This document shows positions 7,050 to 13,136 of a stretch of DNA of 13,136 bases, piece by piece. Numbering within the stretch: position 1 is the first letter of the stretch; each line of letters opens with the position of its first letter. This stretch comes from an uncultured Collinsella sp. GTDB taxonomy: Bacteria > Actinomycetota > Coriobacteriia > Coriobacteriales > Coriobacteriaceae. The DNA is taken from positions 1-13,136 of the forward strand of contig CABUDQ010000052.1 of NCBI GenBank assembly GCA_902490365.1, given 5' to 3'. A program made the translations under genes and the position numbers. The notes below the pieces were generated by a model. The model had not been told where the DNA came from and made no database searches. It worked only from the letters and a program-made list of their open reading frames with translations.

Positions 7050-7078
7050 TGGCGTGTGGTGGGCCCCTGGGCTAGAAT
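7049..7078 (+). promoter_or_regulatory. Promoter for holA
   Basis: TTGGCG (7049-7054), an 18-base spacer, then TAGAAT (7073-7078). Transcription would start near 7085, giving a leader of about 34 bases with a strong GGGAGGGGAG ribosome site at 7105-7114. The sequence around the -10 resembles those of lepA and dnaJ. Confidence 0.65.
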
Positions 7079-7118
7079 GGCACGGAACGAATACGAAGGC
7101 CTGCGGGAGGGGAGCGCA

Positions 7119-8081
7119 ATGTCCGAAACCGGTCTGCTGCCGGCATATCTGATCGTCGGTACCGACGGAGTCAAGCGCGATCACGCCGTCTCGCGTATGA
7201 AAGCGCGTCTGGAAAAGTCGGGTATGGTCGAGTTCAACCTCGACGAGCGCGATATGACCAAAGACCCCGATATCGAGTCGATTATCGGATCGCTCAACAC
7301 CTTTCCCATGGGCAGCGAGTTTCGCCTGGTAATCCTTGACGGCTGTTCAAAGCTTGCCAAGGCGGTCTCGGAGCCGCTCGTTGAGTATCTGGCAAGTCCC
7401 AGCCCCACAACGGTCTGCCTCATCATCGCCGACTCGCTTGCCAAGAACACGCGCCTGTATAAGGCGATCGCCAAGATTGACAAGAAGGCGGTGATCGATT
7501 GCTCCGGCACCAAGCGCTGGGAGCTACCGCGCCGTGTGCAGCAGATGGCGACGCAGCACGGCAAGTCGATCTCGACGGCGGCCGCCGAGGAACTCGTCTC
7601 GCGTTCGGGTGAAAACACTCGCATGCTCGATAACGACTTGGCTAAGCTTGCCCAGATGGTCGAGGCGCCCCAGATTGAGCTTGCCGACGTTGAGCGCTGG
7701 ATTGTACGTACGGCCGAGGTTCAACCCTGGGACTTTCTCAATGCGGTCTCGGCCCGTGACATGCGACGCTCGCTCGAGCTCTTCAATCTACTGCCCGCCA
7801 AGAGCTACGTGTGGACTTACACATTGCTGTGCGGCCGCATCCGCGAGCTTATCGTTGCCAAGGCACTCGATGCGCGCGGACGGGGTCGTGAGCTGGCCGC
7901 AACACTTAAGCTCCAGTCCTGGCAGGTCAAGAATCACCTGACCTGGGCACGTCGCTTTTCGATGGCAGAGCTCGTCGCGGCGCTCGAGGGCGCGGTCGAT
8001 GTGGAGCTCGCGCTCAAGGGTTCGGCCGATTCTCAGACCGCGCTTTTGCTCTGGATTACGAACATCTTGAGAAAATCGTGA
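7119..8081 (+). CDS. holA: DNA polymerase III delta subunit
   Basis: The 320-residue protein matches HolA, the clamp-loader subunit that opens the beta sliding clamp during replication. It has the N-terminal opening strand PAYLIVGTDGVKRDHAV, the FRLVILDGCSKL and VCLIIADSL segments of the AAA+-like domain (without a P-loop, as expected for delta), the lid part VSRSGENTRMLDNDLAKLA, and the C-terminal collar domain with PWDFLNAVSARDMRRSLEL and LKLQSWQVKNHLTWAR. Length fits the family (about 320-345). The ATG at 7119 is chosen over a GTG at 7056 because GGAGG lies 8 bases upstream of it and the promoter -10 falls after 7056. Position between comEC and rpsT is the conserved order in many Gram-positives. 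Confidence 0.95.
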   Translation: MSETGLLPAYLIVGTDGVKRDHAVSRMKARLEKSGMVEFNLDERDMTKDPDIESIIGSLNTFPMGSEFRLVILDGCSKLAKAVSEPLVEYLASPSPTTVCLIIADSLAKNTRLYKAIAKIDKKAVIDCSGTKRWELPRRVQQMATQHGKSISTAAAEELVSRSGENTRMLDNDLAKLAQMVEAPQIELADVERWIVRTAEVQPWDFLNAVSARDMRRSLELFNLLPAKSYVWTYTLLCGRIRELIVAKALDARGRGRELAATLKLQSWQVKNHLTWARRFSMAELVAALEGAVDVELALKGSADSQTALLLWITNILRKS

Positions 8082-8130
8082 TGATACCTGCCTATTTGAC
8101 AAATTCGTTCTATCCCTTTGAGAGGGAGCG

Positions 8131-8139
8131 TGCTATAGT
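8131..8139 (+). promoter_or_regulatory. Extended -10 promoter element for rpsT
   Basis: TGC-TATAGT is an extended -10. A perfect TTGACA lies at 8096-8101 but is 32 bases away, too far to serve as its -35 in a standard promoter. Transcription would start near 8146, giving a leader of about 70 bases. Confidence 0.55.
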
Positions 8140-8150
8140 AGGCGCTTGCA

Positions 8151-8187
8151 TGACCTCACCGTGTCTCAGAGGTGTCATACATTTTTT
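8151..8187 (+). promoter_or_regulatory. Possible attenuator-like hairpin in the rpsT leader
   Basis: CCTC (8154-8157) can pair with GAGG (8169-8172), extended by TGA/TCA across a 2-base bulge, and a six-T run follows at 8182-8187. The stem is short and weak. Ribosomal protein leaders are often autoregulated, which is why it is noted; the role is inference. Confidence 0.25.
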
Positions 8188-8189
8188 GC

Positions 8190-8209
8190 AAGGAACTCGA
8201 AAGGAACTC
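8190..8209 (+). repeat. Tandem AAGGAACTC in the rpsT ribosome-binding region
   Basis: The 9-mer AAGGAACTC occurs at 8190-8198 and again at 8201-8209, 11 bases apart. The second copy places GGA 9 bases before the GTG start and is the likely Shine-Dalgarno; the first would be a decoy or standby site, or a duplication. Confidence 0.6.
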
Positions 8210-8214
8210 CAGAA

Positions 8215-8481
8215 GTGGCAAACATCAAGTCTCAGAAGAAGCGTATCCGCACCAATGAGGCAGCTCGCATGCGTAACAAGGCTGTCAAGTCCGAGCTCAA
8301 GACGCTGACCAAGCACGTCCAGTCCGCCGTCGCCGAGGGCGACGCCGAGAAGGCCCAGGCTGCCCTCAAGACCGTCACCAAGCGTCTCGACATGGCTGCC
8401 GCCAAGCATGTTATCCACAAGAACCAGGCTTCCAACCGCAAGTCCGGTCTTGCCAAGCTCGTGAACAGCATCAACGCCTAA
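8215..8481 (+). CDS. rpsT: 30S ribosomal protein S20
   Basis: The 88-residue basic, all-helical protein matches bS20, which binds 16S rRNA early in small-subunit assembly. It starts MANIKSQKKRIRTNEAARMRNKAVKS, the family's N-terminal signature, and ends with HKNQASNRKSGLAKLVNSINA. The GTG at 8215 is chosen because the family begins M-A-N-I-K-S-Q; in-frame codons further upstream belong to the leader. It is monocistronic: it has its own promoter, a leader with a duplicated ribosome-site element, and a strong terminator 34 bases after the stop. The order holA-rpsT-lepA is conserved in many bacteria. Confidence 0.98.
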   Translation: MANIKSQKKRIRTNEAARMRNKAVKSELKTLTKHVQSAVAEGDAEKAQAALKTVTKRLDMAAAKHVIHKNQASNRKSGLAKLVNSINA

Positions 8482-8515
8482 GTTGTAAATTTCACACCAC
8501 ACAGATTACGCGCAT

Positions 8516-8552
8516 AAATGGAGCCTGTTTTATGGAACAGGCTCCATTTTTT
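8516..8552 (+). terminator. Strong intrinsic terminator after rpsT
   Basis: A perfect 14-bp stem: AAATGGAGCCTGTT (8516-8529) pairs with 8536-8549 around a 6-base loop, and the T-run extends to 8552. It should isolate rpsT from lepA, so lepA needs its own promoter just downstream. Confidence 0.96.
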
Positions 8553-8555
8553 GTA

Positions 8556-8570
8556 CCGCTCGGGTAAGAT
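8556..8570 (+). promoter_or_regulatory. lepA promoter -10 region (leaderless start)
   Basis: CCGCTCGGGTAAGAT ends in the -10 hexamer TAAGAT at 8565-8570. The lepA ATG begins 8 bases later at 8578, exactly where transcription should start. No clear -35 is seen, because that position falls in the descending arm of the rpsT terminator. The first 11 bases are identical to the dnaJ promoter box at 12674-12684. Confidence 0.55.
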
Positions 8571-8577
8571 AGTCCGC

Positions 8578-10389
8578 ATGAATACTTCAATTGACATTTC
8601 CCACATCCGCAACTTCTCGATTGTTGCGCACATCGACCATGGCAAGTCCACGATCAGTGACCGCATCCTCGAGCTCACCCATACTGTCGACGAGCGTGAC
8701 ATGGAGTCGCAGCTGCTCGACACCATGGATATCGAGCGCGAGCGCGGCATTACGATCAAGTCCAATGCCGTCCGCGTGTCCTATGACGCCGACGACGGCG
8801 AGACGTATCAGTTCAACCTGATCGATACGCCGGGCCACGTGGACTTCACCTACGAGGTCTCGCGTTCGCTGGCCGCCTGCGAGGGTGCGGTGCTCGTCGT
8901 CGACGCCACGCAGGGCGTCGAGGCGCAGACCGTTTCCAACGCGACGCTCGCCATGAACGCCAATCTGGACATTGTGCCGGCCATCAACAAGATCGACCTG
9001 CCCTCGGCCCATCCCGATGAGGTTAAGACCGAGATCGAGGATGACCTGGCGATCCCTGCCGATGATGCTGTGTGCGTCTCGGGCAAGACCGGCGAGGGCA
9101 TTCACGATCTGCTGGAGTCCATTGTCTTTTTGATTTCGCCGCCTAAGGGCGATGCAAACGCTCCGCTCAAAGCGCTCATTTTGGATTCGTACTTTGACGA
9201 GTATCGCGGTGTGGTGGCTACGGTGCGCGTCTTCGATGGTTCCATCAAAAAGGGCGATACCCTGCTTATGATGCAAGCAAAGGGCGACTTTTTGGTCGAC
9301 GGCGTGGGCGTCAAGCGTCCTGCCGAGACCCCGGTCGACGCGCTGACGGTCGGCGAGGTCGGATATGTGGTCACGGGCTTGAAGGATCCCGAGGCCGTTC
9401 GCGTGGGCGATACCCTTACGTGGGCGTCGAACCCCTGCCCCGAGCCGCTTCCCGGTTATCGCGAGGCCAAGCCCATGGTCTATACGGGCCTGTTCCCGAT
9501 CGACAACAAGGACTACGAGAACCTGCGTGACGCGCTCGATAAACTGCACGTCAACGACCCGTCGTTGGTGTGGGAGCCCGAGACCTCGGTGGCGCTCGGC
9601 TTTGGCTTCCGCGTGGGCTTCCTGGGCCTGCTGCACATGGAAGTCGTCAAGGAACGCCTGGAGCGCGAGTTCAACCTGGACCTCATTGCCACGAGTCCCT
9701 CGGTTGACTATCACGTCTACAAGACCGACGGCGAAATGATCGATGTCCGCAGTCCGCAGGACCTTCCCGAGGCCACACGCATCGATCGTATCGAGGAACC
9801 CTACCTCAAGGCAAAGATCATCTGCCCGCCTGAGTACACGGGTGCCGTCATGCAGCTCGCCATCGAGCACCGCGGCGTCACAACCGACATGATCCACCTG
9901 ACGAGCAAATCGGTCGAGATGCGCTTCGATATGCCGCTCGCCGAGCTCATCTTGGACTTCTTCGATCAGCTCAAGAGCCGCACCAAGGGCTATGCCTCGC
10001 TCGACTACGAGTTCAACGAGTACCGTCCCTCCGAGCTCGTGAAGCTCGATATTTTGCTTTCGGGCGACGAGGTGGACGCGCTTTCGTTTATCGTCCATAA
10101 GGACAAGGCATATGGCCTGGCCCGTGGCCTGTGCGACAAGCTCAAGGAGATCATCCCGCGTCAGCTGTTCGAGGTGCCCATCCAGGGTGCTATCGGCAAC
10201 AAGATCATCGCCCGTTCCACCGTCAAGGCGCGTCGCAAGGACGTTCTTGCTAAGTGCTACGGCGGCGATATCTCGCGTAAGCGCAAGCTGCTCGAGAAGC
10301 AGAAAGAGGGCAAGAAGCGTATGAAGGCCATCGGGTCGGTCGAGGTCCCGCAGGAGGCGTTTATGGCGATCCTCAAGGTGGACGAGTAG
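8578..10389 (+). CDS. lepA: Elongation factor 4 (LepA), ribosomal GTPase
   Basis: The 603-residue protein is a full-length LepA, a translational GTPase that binds the ribosome and affects elongation or 30S biogenesis. G1 is AHIDHGKST (17-25), the switch-I region has ERERGITIKSNAV (53-65), G3 is DTPGHVDF (83-90), and G4 is NKID (137-140). EF-G-like domains II, III and V follow, including GFRVGFLGLLHMEV, and the LepA-only C-terminal domain runs from about SFIVHKDKAYGLAR through ARRKDVLAKCYGGDISRKRKLLEKQKEGKKRMK to the end. The ATG at 8578 is chosen because the family begins near I-R-N-F-S-I-V-A-H; an in-frame ATG at 8518 lies inside the rpsT terminator stem. No Shine-Dalgarno is present and the -10 ends 7 bases before the ATG. 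dusB follows after 4 bases. Confidence 0.98.
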   Translation: MNTSIDISHIRNFSIVAHIDHGKSTISDRILELTHTVDERDMESQLLDTMDIERERGITIKSNAVRVSYDADDGETYQFNLIDTPGHVDFTYEVSRSLAACEGAVLVVDATQGVEAQTVSNATLAMNANLDIVPAINKIDLPSAHPDEVKTEIEDDLAIPADDAVCVSGKTGEGIHDLLESIVFLISPPKGDANAPLKALILDSYFDEYRGVVATVRVFDGSIKKGDTLLMMQAKGDFLVDGVGVKRPAETPVDALTVGEVGYVVTGLKDPEAVRVGDTLTWASNPCPEPLPGYREAKPMVYTGLFPIDNKDYENLRDALDKLHVNDPSLVWEPETSVALGFGFRVGFLGLLHMEVVKERLEREFNLDLIATSPSVDYHVYKTDGEMIDVRSPQDLPEATRIDRIEEPYLKAKIICPPEYTGAVMQLAIEHRGVTTDMIHLTSKSVEMRFDMPLAELILDFFDQLKSRTKGYASLDYEFNEYRPSELVKLDILLSGDEVDALSFIVHKDKAYGLARGLCDKLKEIIPRQLFEVPIQGAIGNKIIARSTVKARRKDVLAKCYGGDISRKRKLLEKQKEGKKRMKAIGSVEVPQEAFMAILKVDE

Positions 10390-10393
10390 GTCC

Positions 10394-11437
10394 ATGGCGC
10401 TTTCTGAATACAGCAAGCGGCTGCTGGGTGCCTATGCCGAGCAGCCGTTCCTTATGGCTCCCATGGCGGGCGTGACCGACCCCGCCTATCGCATCATGTG
10501 TCGCCGCCGCGGTGCCAACCTTGCCTACAGCGAGATGGTGAGCGTGGCGGGTCTTGCCTATGCCAGCAACAAGACCTGGCGCCTGGTGCTACCGGCCGAC
10601 GAGGAGCAGCAGATTTGCGTGCAGCTCTTTGGCTCCAAGCCCGAGCAGTTTGCGAGCGCCGTCGTCGCCGTCGAGGAGCGCGTTGGCGATCGCCTGTCGC
10701 TCATCGATATCAATATGGCATGCCCCGCCCGCAAGGTTGTCACCAAGGGCGAGGGTTCGGCGCTCATGCGCACGCCCGACCTGGCGGAGAAGATCGTCGA
10801 GGCCACGGTTGGCGCGGCGCACGTGCCCGTGACCGTCAAGATTCGCAAGGGCTTTTATGCCGAGGACCGCAATGCCGCGACATTTGCCCAGATGCTTGAG
10901 AGTGCAGGGGCTGCCGCAGTCGCCGTGCATGGTCGTTGCGCCACGCAGCTCTACACGGGCCAGGCCGATTGGTCGGTCGTCGATGAGGTTGCCGACGCTG
11001 TCGAGATTCCCGTGATTGGTTCGGGCGATGTGTTCTCGGCCGAGGACGCTGCTGAGCATCTGCACGGCTCGGGTGCCAGCGCGGTGTTTATCGCGCGCGG
11101 CATCTACGGCAATCCGTGGGTGTTCGGCGATGCCCGAGCCCTTGCACTCGATGGCACGCCGGTTCCTTCTCGCTCCTCGGTCGAGCGCCTGGAGGCTCTG
11201 CGCGAGCACCTGACGTTGACGCACGAGCTTCTGCCGCTCATGTCGCGTGCTCGCACGTACGCAAGCTGGTACTTAAAGGGCATGCCCCATGCCGCCGCCT
11301 GGCGCGCTCAGGTGGTGCGTTGCTCTACGTACGAGGAGTTTATGGCGCTGGTCGATGATATCGAGCGCGACGTGGTGGCCTGCGAGGCCGCGCTTGCCGC
11401 CGGCGAGTCGGTGCCTGCTCATCCGCTGGAGGCCTAA
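10394..11437 (+). CDS. dusB: tRNA-dihydrouridine synthase (DusB-like)
   Basis: The 347-residue flavoprotein reduces specific uridines in tRNA to dihydrouridine using FMN. Signatures in order are FLMAPMAGVTDPAYR (19-33), VQLFGSKPEQF (76-86), IDINMACPARKVV (104-116) with the catalytic cysteine C110, VTVKIRKGF (146-154), VHGR (178-181), PVIGSGDVFSAEDA (206-219), and ARGIYGNPWVF (234-244) for FMN phosphate. The C-terminal helical domain holds ASWYLKGMPHAAAWRAQ. The usual NMGCP is NMACP here, a mild change beside the catalytic cysteine. The ATG sits 4 bases after the lepA stop with only a weak AGG upstream, so coupling is likely. Assignment to the DusB subfamily rests on the pattern around C110 and overall length. 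Confidence 0.92.
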   Translation: MALSEYSKRLLGAYAEQPFLMAPMAGVTDPAYRIMCRRRGANLAYSEMVSVAGLAYASNKTWRLVLPADEEQQICVQLFGSKPEQFASAVVAVEERVGDRLSLIDINMACPARKVVTKGEGSALMRTPDLAEKIVEATVGAAHVPVTVKIRKGFYAEDRNAATFAQMLESAGAAAVAVHGRCATQLYTGQADWSVVDEVADAVEIPVIGSGDVFSAEDAAEHLHGSGASAVFIARGIYGNPWVFGDARALALDGTPVPSRSSVERLEALREHLTLTHELLPLMSRARTYASWYLKGMPHAAAWRAQVVRCSTYEEFMALVDDIERDVVACEAALAAGESVPAHPLEA

Positions 11438-11439
11438 CG

Positions 11440-12672
11440 GTGGCCGTTACCGCGCTGTACGTGCACGTGCCGTTTTGCGCTCAAAAGTGCCGGTACTGCG
11501 ACTTTGACTCGCGCAGCTTTGCTGCGTGTGATTTGGATGCCGCGCTTGATTCCTATTTTGAGCAGTTGTATGCGCGCCTCGATTCCTTTGGCGACGCCGG
11601 GGCGCTTGCGCAGGTCCGCACGGTCTATACTGGCGGCGGCACGCCATCGCTGGCAGGGGAGCGCTTGGTGGAACTTGCCCGGCGTATCTCCATGTGGTGC
11701 AAACCCGTTGAATTTACTTGCGAAGCCAATCCTGAGTCCCTGACCGCTGAGCTCGCCATCGCGCTTGCCGAGGCGGGTGTCACGCGCATCTCTCTGGGCG
11801 TGCAAACCCTCGACAATACCGAGCTGGCTGCTATTGGCCGCATTCACGATGCCAATCGGGCACTTGCGGCTATCGCGACGGTGAAGGACGCTGGCCTCGA
11901 TGCGTCGTGCGACCTGATGTGCGGCCTTCCCGGGCAGACGGCCGCAAGCTGGCGGAGCACGCTCGATGGCGTGCTGGCGGCGGCGCCGCATCATGTATCG
12001 GTGTACCCGCTCACGCTCGAGGAGGGCACACCACTCTATCGCATGGCATGCCGTGACGAGTCGCTTGAGCCCGATGAGGATTTCCAGGCCGCATGCATGG
12101 ACGTTGCGCGCCAGCGGCTGAGTTCGGCCGGCTACCATCCGTATGAGGTGGCGAGCTACGCGCTCGATGGGCATGAATGTGCCCATAATATCGCCTACTG
12201 GACTGGTCGGGGCTACCTGGGCCTGGGTCGTTCTGCCGCGGGCATGCTCGACGACGAGGATTTCGACCGCTTGGCTGGACTGTTTCCCGGCGTGGCTCCC
12301 CGTGGTGACTTTCACCGCGTGCGTTTGGTACAACGCGACGATGCCGCGACGATGTTTGATGCCGAGTATCTGTCGCGGCGCGAGGCGGCGGCCGAGGACC
12401 TGATGCTCGCTTGTCGCATGACGCGCGGTGTTGATTCCGACCTGTTGGTTCGCGCGTCTCGTGTCATCCCTGCCGATGAACTGGCAGCGGCTTGTGATCG
12501 CGCTCTTGAGCTTGGGCTTGCCACTTGGGTGCCCGAGCACGGTGATACCCATGCGGGGCCTATCGCCTCTGTCGATGTCATCGCTGGCTGCTCCTGTGCC
12601 CGTCTGGCGCCGACCCATCTGGGCTGGCTCGATGGAAATGTTCTGTTCGAGCTGTTTTGGGATCTAGCTTAG
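11440..12672 (+). CDS. hemW: HemW-type radical SAM heme chaperone
   Basis: The 410-residue protein is a radical SAM enzyme of the HemN/HemW group. The iron-sulfur cluster cysteines are C13, C17 and C20 in PFCAQKCRYCDF (C-x3-C-x2-C), and TVYTGGGTPS (61-70) is the SAM-binding glycine motif. CEANPESL, LMCGLPGQT, VSVYPLTLEEGTPL and CAHNIAYWTGRGYLGLG follow, as in HemW, with the HemN C-terminal domain after it. These proteins were long annotated as oxygen-independent coproporphyrinogen oxidases; HemW instead binds heme and delivers it to target enzymes. The N-terminal extension typical of true HemN is absent, which favours HemW. The GTG at 11440 is supported by GGAGG at 11428-11432, 7 bases upstream; the dusB stop lies 2 bases before it. 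Position next to lepA and dnaJ is the usual HemW context. Confidence 0.93.
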   Translation: MAVTALYVHVPFCAQKCRYCDFDSRSFAACDLDAALDSYFEQLYARLDSFGDAGALAQVRTVYTGGGTPSLAGERLVELARRISMWCKPVEFTCEANPESLTAELAIALAEAGVTRISLGVQTLDNTELAAIGRIHDANRALAAIATVKDAGLDASCDLMCGLPGQTAASWRSTLDGVLAAAPHHVSVYPLTLEEGTPLYRMACRDESLEPDEDFQAACMDVARQRLSSAGYHPYEVASYALDGHECAHNIAYWTGRGYLGLGRSAAGMLDDEDFDRLAGLFPGVAPRGDFHRVRLVQRDDAATMFDAEYLSRREAAAEDLMLACRMTRGVDSDLLVRASRVIPADELAAACDRALELGLATWVPEHGDTHAGPIASVDVIAGCSCARLAPTHLGWLDGNVLFELFWDLA

Positions 12673-12673
12673 G

Positions 12674-12688
12674 CCGCTCGGGTAGAAT
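12674..12688 (+). promoter_or_regulatory. dnaJ promoter -10 region
   Basis: CCGCTCGGGTAGAAT ends in the hexamer TAGAAT (12683-12688). A possible -35 is TTGGGA at 12657-12662 inside hemW, with a long 20-base spacer. Transcription would start near 12695, giving a leader of about 36 bases with AGGAGG at 12716-12721. I see no CIRCE inverted repeat (TTAGCACTC-N9-GAGTGCTAA) and no obvious HspR-type repeat here. Confidence 0.6.
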
Positions 12689-12730
12689 TACCGGAATATA
12701 TACGCTGCTGTGAGCAGGAGGTTGCCGCGC

Positions 12731-13136
12731 ATGGCGACGATGAACGAAAAAGATTACTACGAGATTCTGGGTGTCTCCAAGGACGCCACCTCGCGTGATA
12801 TTCAAAAGGCCTTCCAGCAAAAGGCCCGTAAGCTCCATCCGGACGTCAATAAAGAGCCGGATGCCGAGGAAAAGTTTAAAGAGGTTTCCGAGGCCTACGC
12901 CGTGCTTTCGGATGACAAAAAACGTGCGCGCTACGACGCCATGCGTTCTGGCAATCCCTTTGCCGGTGCTCCTACGGCTTCGCCCTATGGTGGCGGCTAC
13001 GCCGGCAGCACGGGCTATGGCAATCCCTTTGAGGGCGGCTTTCCCTTTGGTGGCGCCTGGGGCCAGCAGCGTCGCGGCCAGGTTGCCTACAATCCCGAGA
13101 ACGGCGCCAACGTGGTCGTCGATATCAAACTCGACG
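12731..13136 (+). CDS. dnaJ: DnaJ-family co-chaperone (5' part)
   Basis: The window holds the first 135 codons. Residues 7-75 are a J domain (KDYYEILGVSKDATSRDIQKA) with the HPD motif at 36-38 that stimulates the DnaK ATPase. A Gly/Phe-rich region follows to about residue 118 (NPFEGGFPFGGAW and similar), and NGANVVVDIKLD begins the first substrate-binding beta domain. This fits a type I or II DnaJ; whether the zinc-finger cysteines are present cannot be seen because the gene runs off the end. The ATG at 12731 is supported by AGGAGG at 12716-12721, nine bases upstream; an ATG at 12740 is an alternative. In many Gram-positives hrcA lies between hemW and dnaJ; here it does not. It could be either the main DnaJ or a paralogue. 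Confidence 0.92.
   Translation, partial: MATMNEKDYYEILGVSKDATSRDIQKAFQQKARKLHPDVNKEPDAEEKFKEVSEAYAVLSDDKKRARYDAMRSGNPFAGAPTASPYGGGYAGSTGYGNPFEGGFPFGGAWGQQRRGQVAYNPENGANVVVDIKLD

Noticed and set aside
8096..8139. TTGACA plus TATAGT as one sigma-70-type promoter for rpsT
   Set aside because: The spacer is 32 bases, far outside the 16-19 range. The TATAGT is better explained as an extended -10 with TGC.
8587..10416. A 609-codon open frame on the minus strand opposite lepA
   Set aside because: It mirrors lepA codon by codon, has low-complexity His/Arg/Asp/Leu-rich content typical of antisense frames in GC-rich genes, and shows no known motif, whereas lepA is unmistakable.
11434..12618. A 394-codon open frame on the minus strand opposite hemW
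   Set aside because: Same reason: it is an Arg/His-rich shadow of a clearly conserved radical SAM gene.
1..13136. Mobile element, CRISPR array, toxin-antitoxin or defence island
   Set aside because: No transposase, integrase, spaced identical repeats or small paired genes are visible. Every coding stretch belongs to a widely conserved housekeeping or competence family.

Overview
The window looks like ordinary core chromosome of a high-GC Gram-positive bacterium, most likely a Coriobacteriia member such as Collinsella (inferred, not proven). The pointers are G/C-rich codon choice, frequent GTG starts, an actinobacterial-type integration host factor (mIHF) directly upstream of gmk and rpoZ, and the gene order comEA-comEC-holA-rpsT-lepA-hemW-dnaJ. 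All genes lie on the + strand. I see no tRNA, rRNA, CRISPR array, insertion sequence or phage gene, and no stretch longer than about 240 bases without a gene.

Region 1 (1-1163) is the end of a pyrimidine operon: the C-terminal half of a dihydroorotate dehydrogenase (pyrD) overlapping pyrF. Region 2 (1164-1402) is a 239-base spacer with several dyads and the mihF promoter. Region 3 (1403-3813) is a tight mihF-gmk-rpoZ-thiI operon, covering nucleoid structure, GMP phosphorylation, RNA polymerase omega and tRNA thiolation. It ends in a clear intrinsic terminator at 3824-3856.

Region 4 (3857-7040) is a DNA-uptake operon, comEA-comEC, translationally coupled by a 4-base overlap and preceded by a repeat-rich control region. 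Region 5 (7041-8081) is holA (DNA polymerase III delta) with its own promoter. Region 6 (8082-8552) is rpsT with a leader and a very strong terminator. Region 7 (8553-12672) is lepA-dusB-hemW, a compact operon in which lepA appears to be leaderless. Region 8 (12673-13136) is a promoter and the N-terminal part of a DnaJ-family co-chaperone, cut by the window edge.

No previously undescribed multigene system is visible. The items worth a second look are regulatory: a large dyad over the mihF promoter, three GGTTTTGG-type repeats plus a perfect palindrome before comEA, the probable leaderless lepA start, and a shared promoter box (consensus CCNCTNGGNTARRAT) ahead of holA, lepA and dnaJ.
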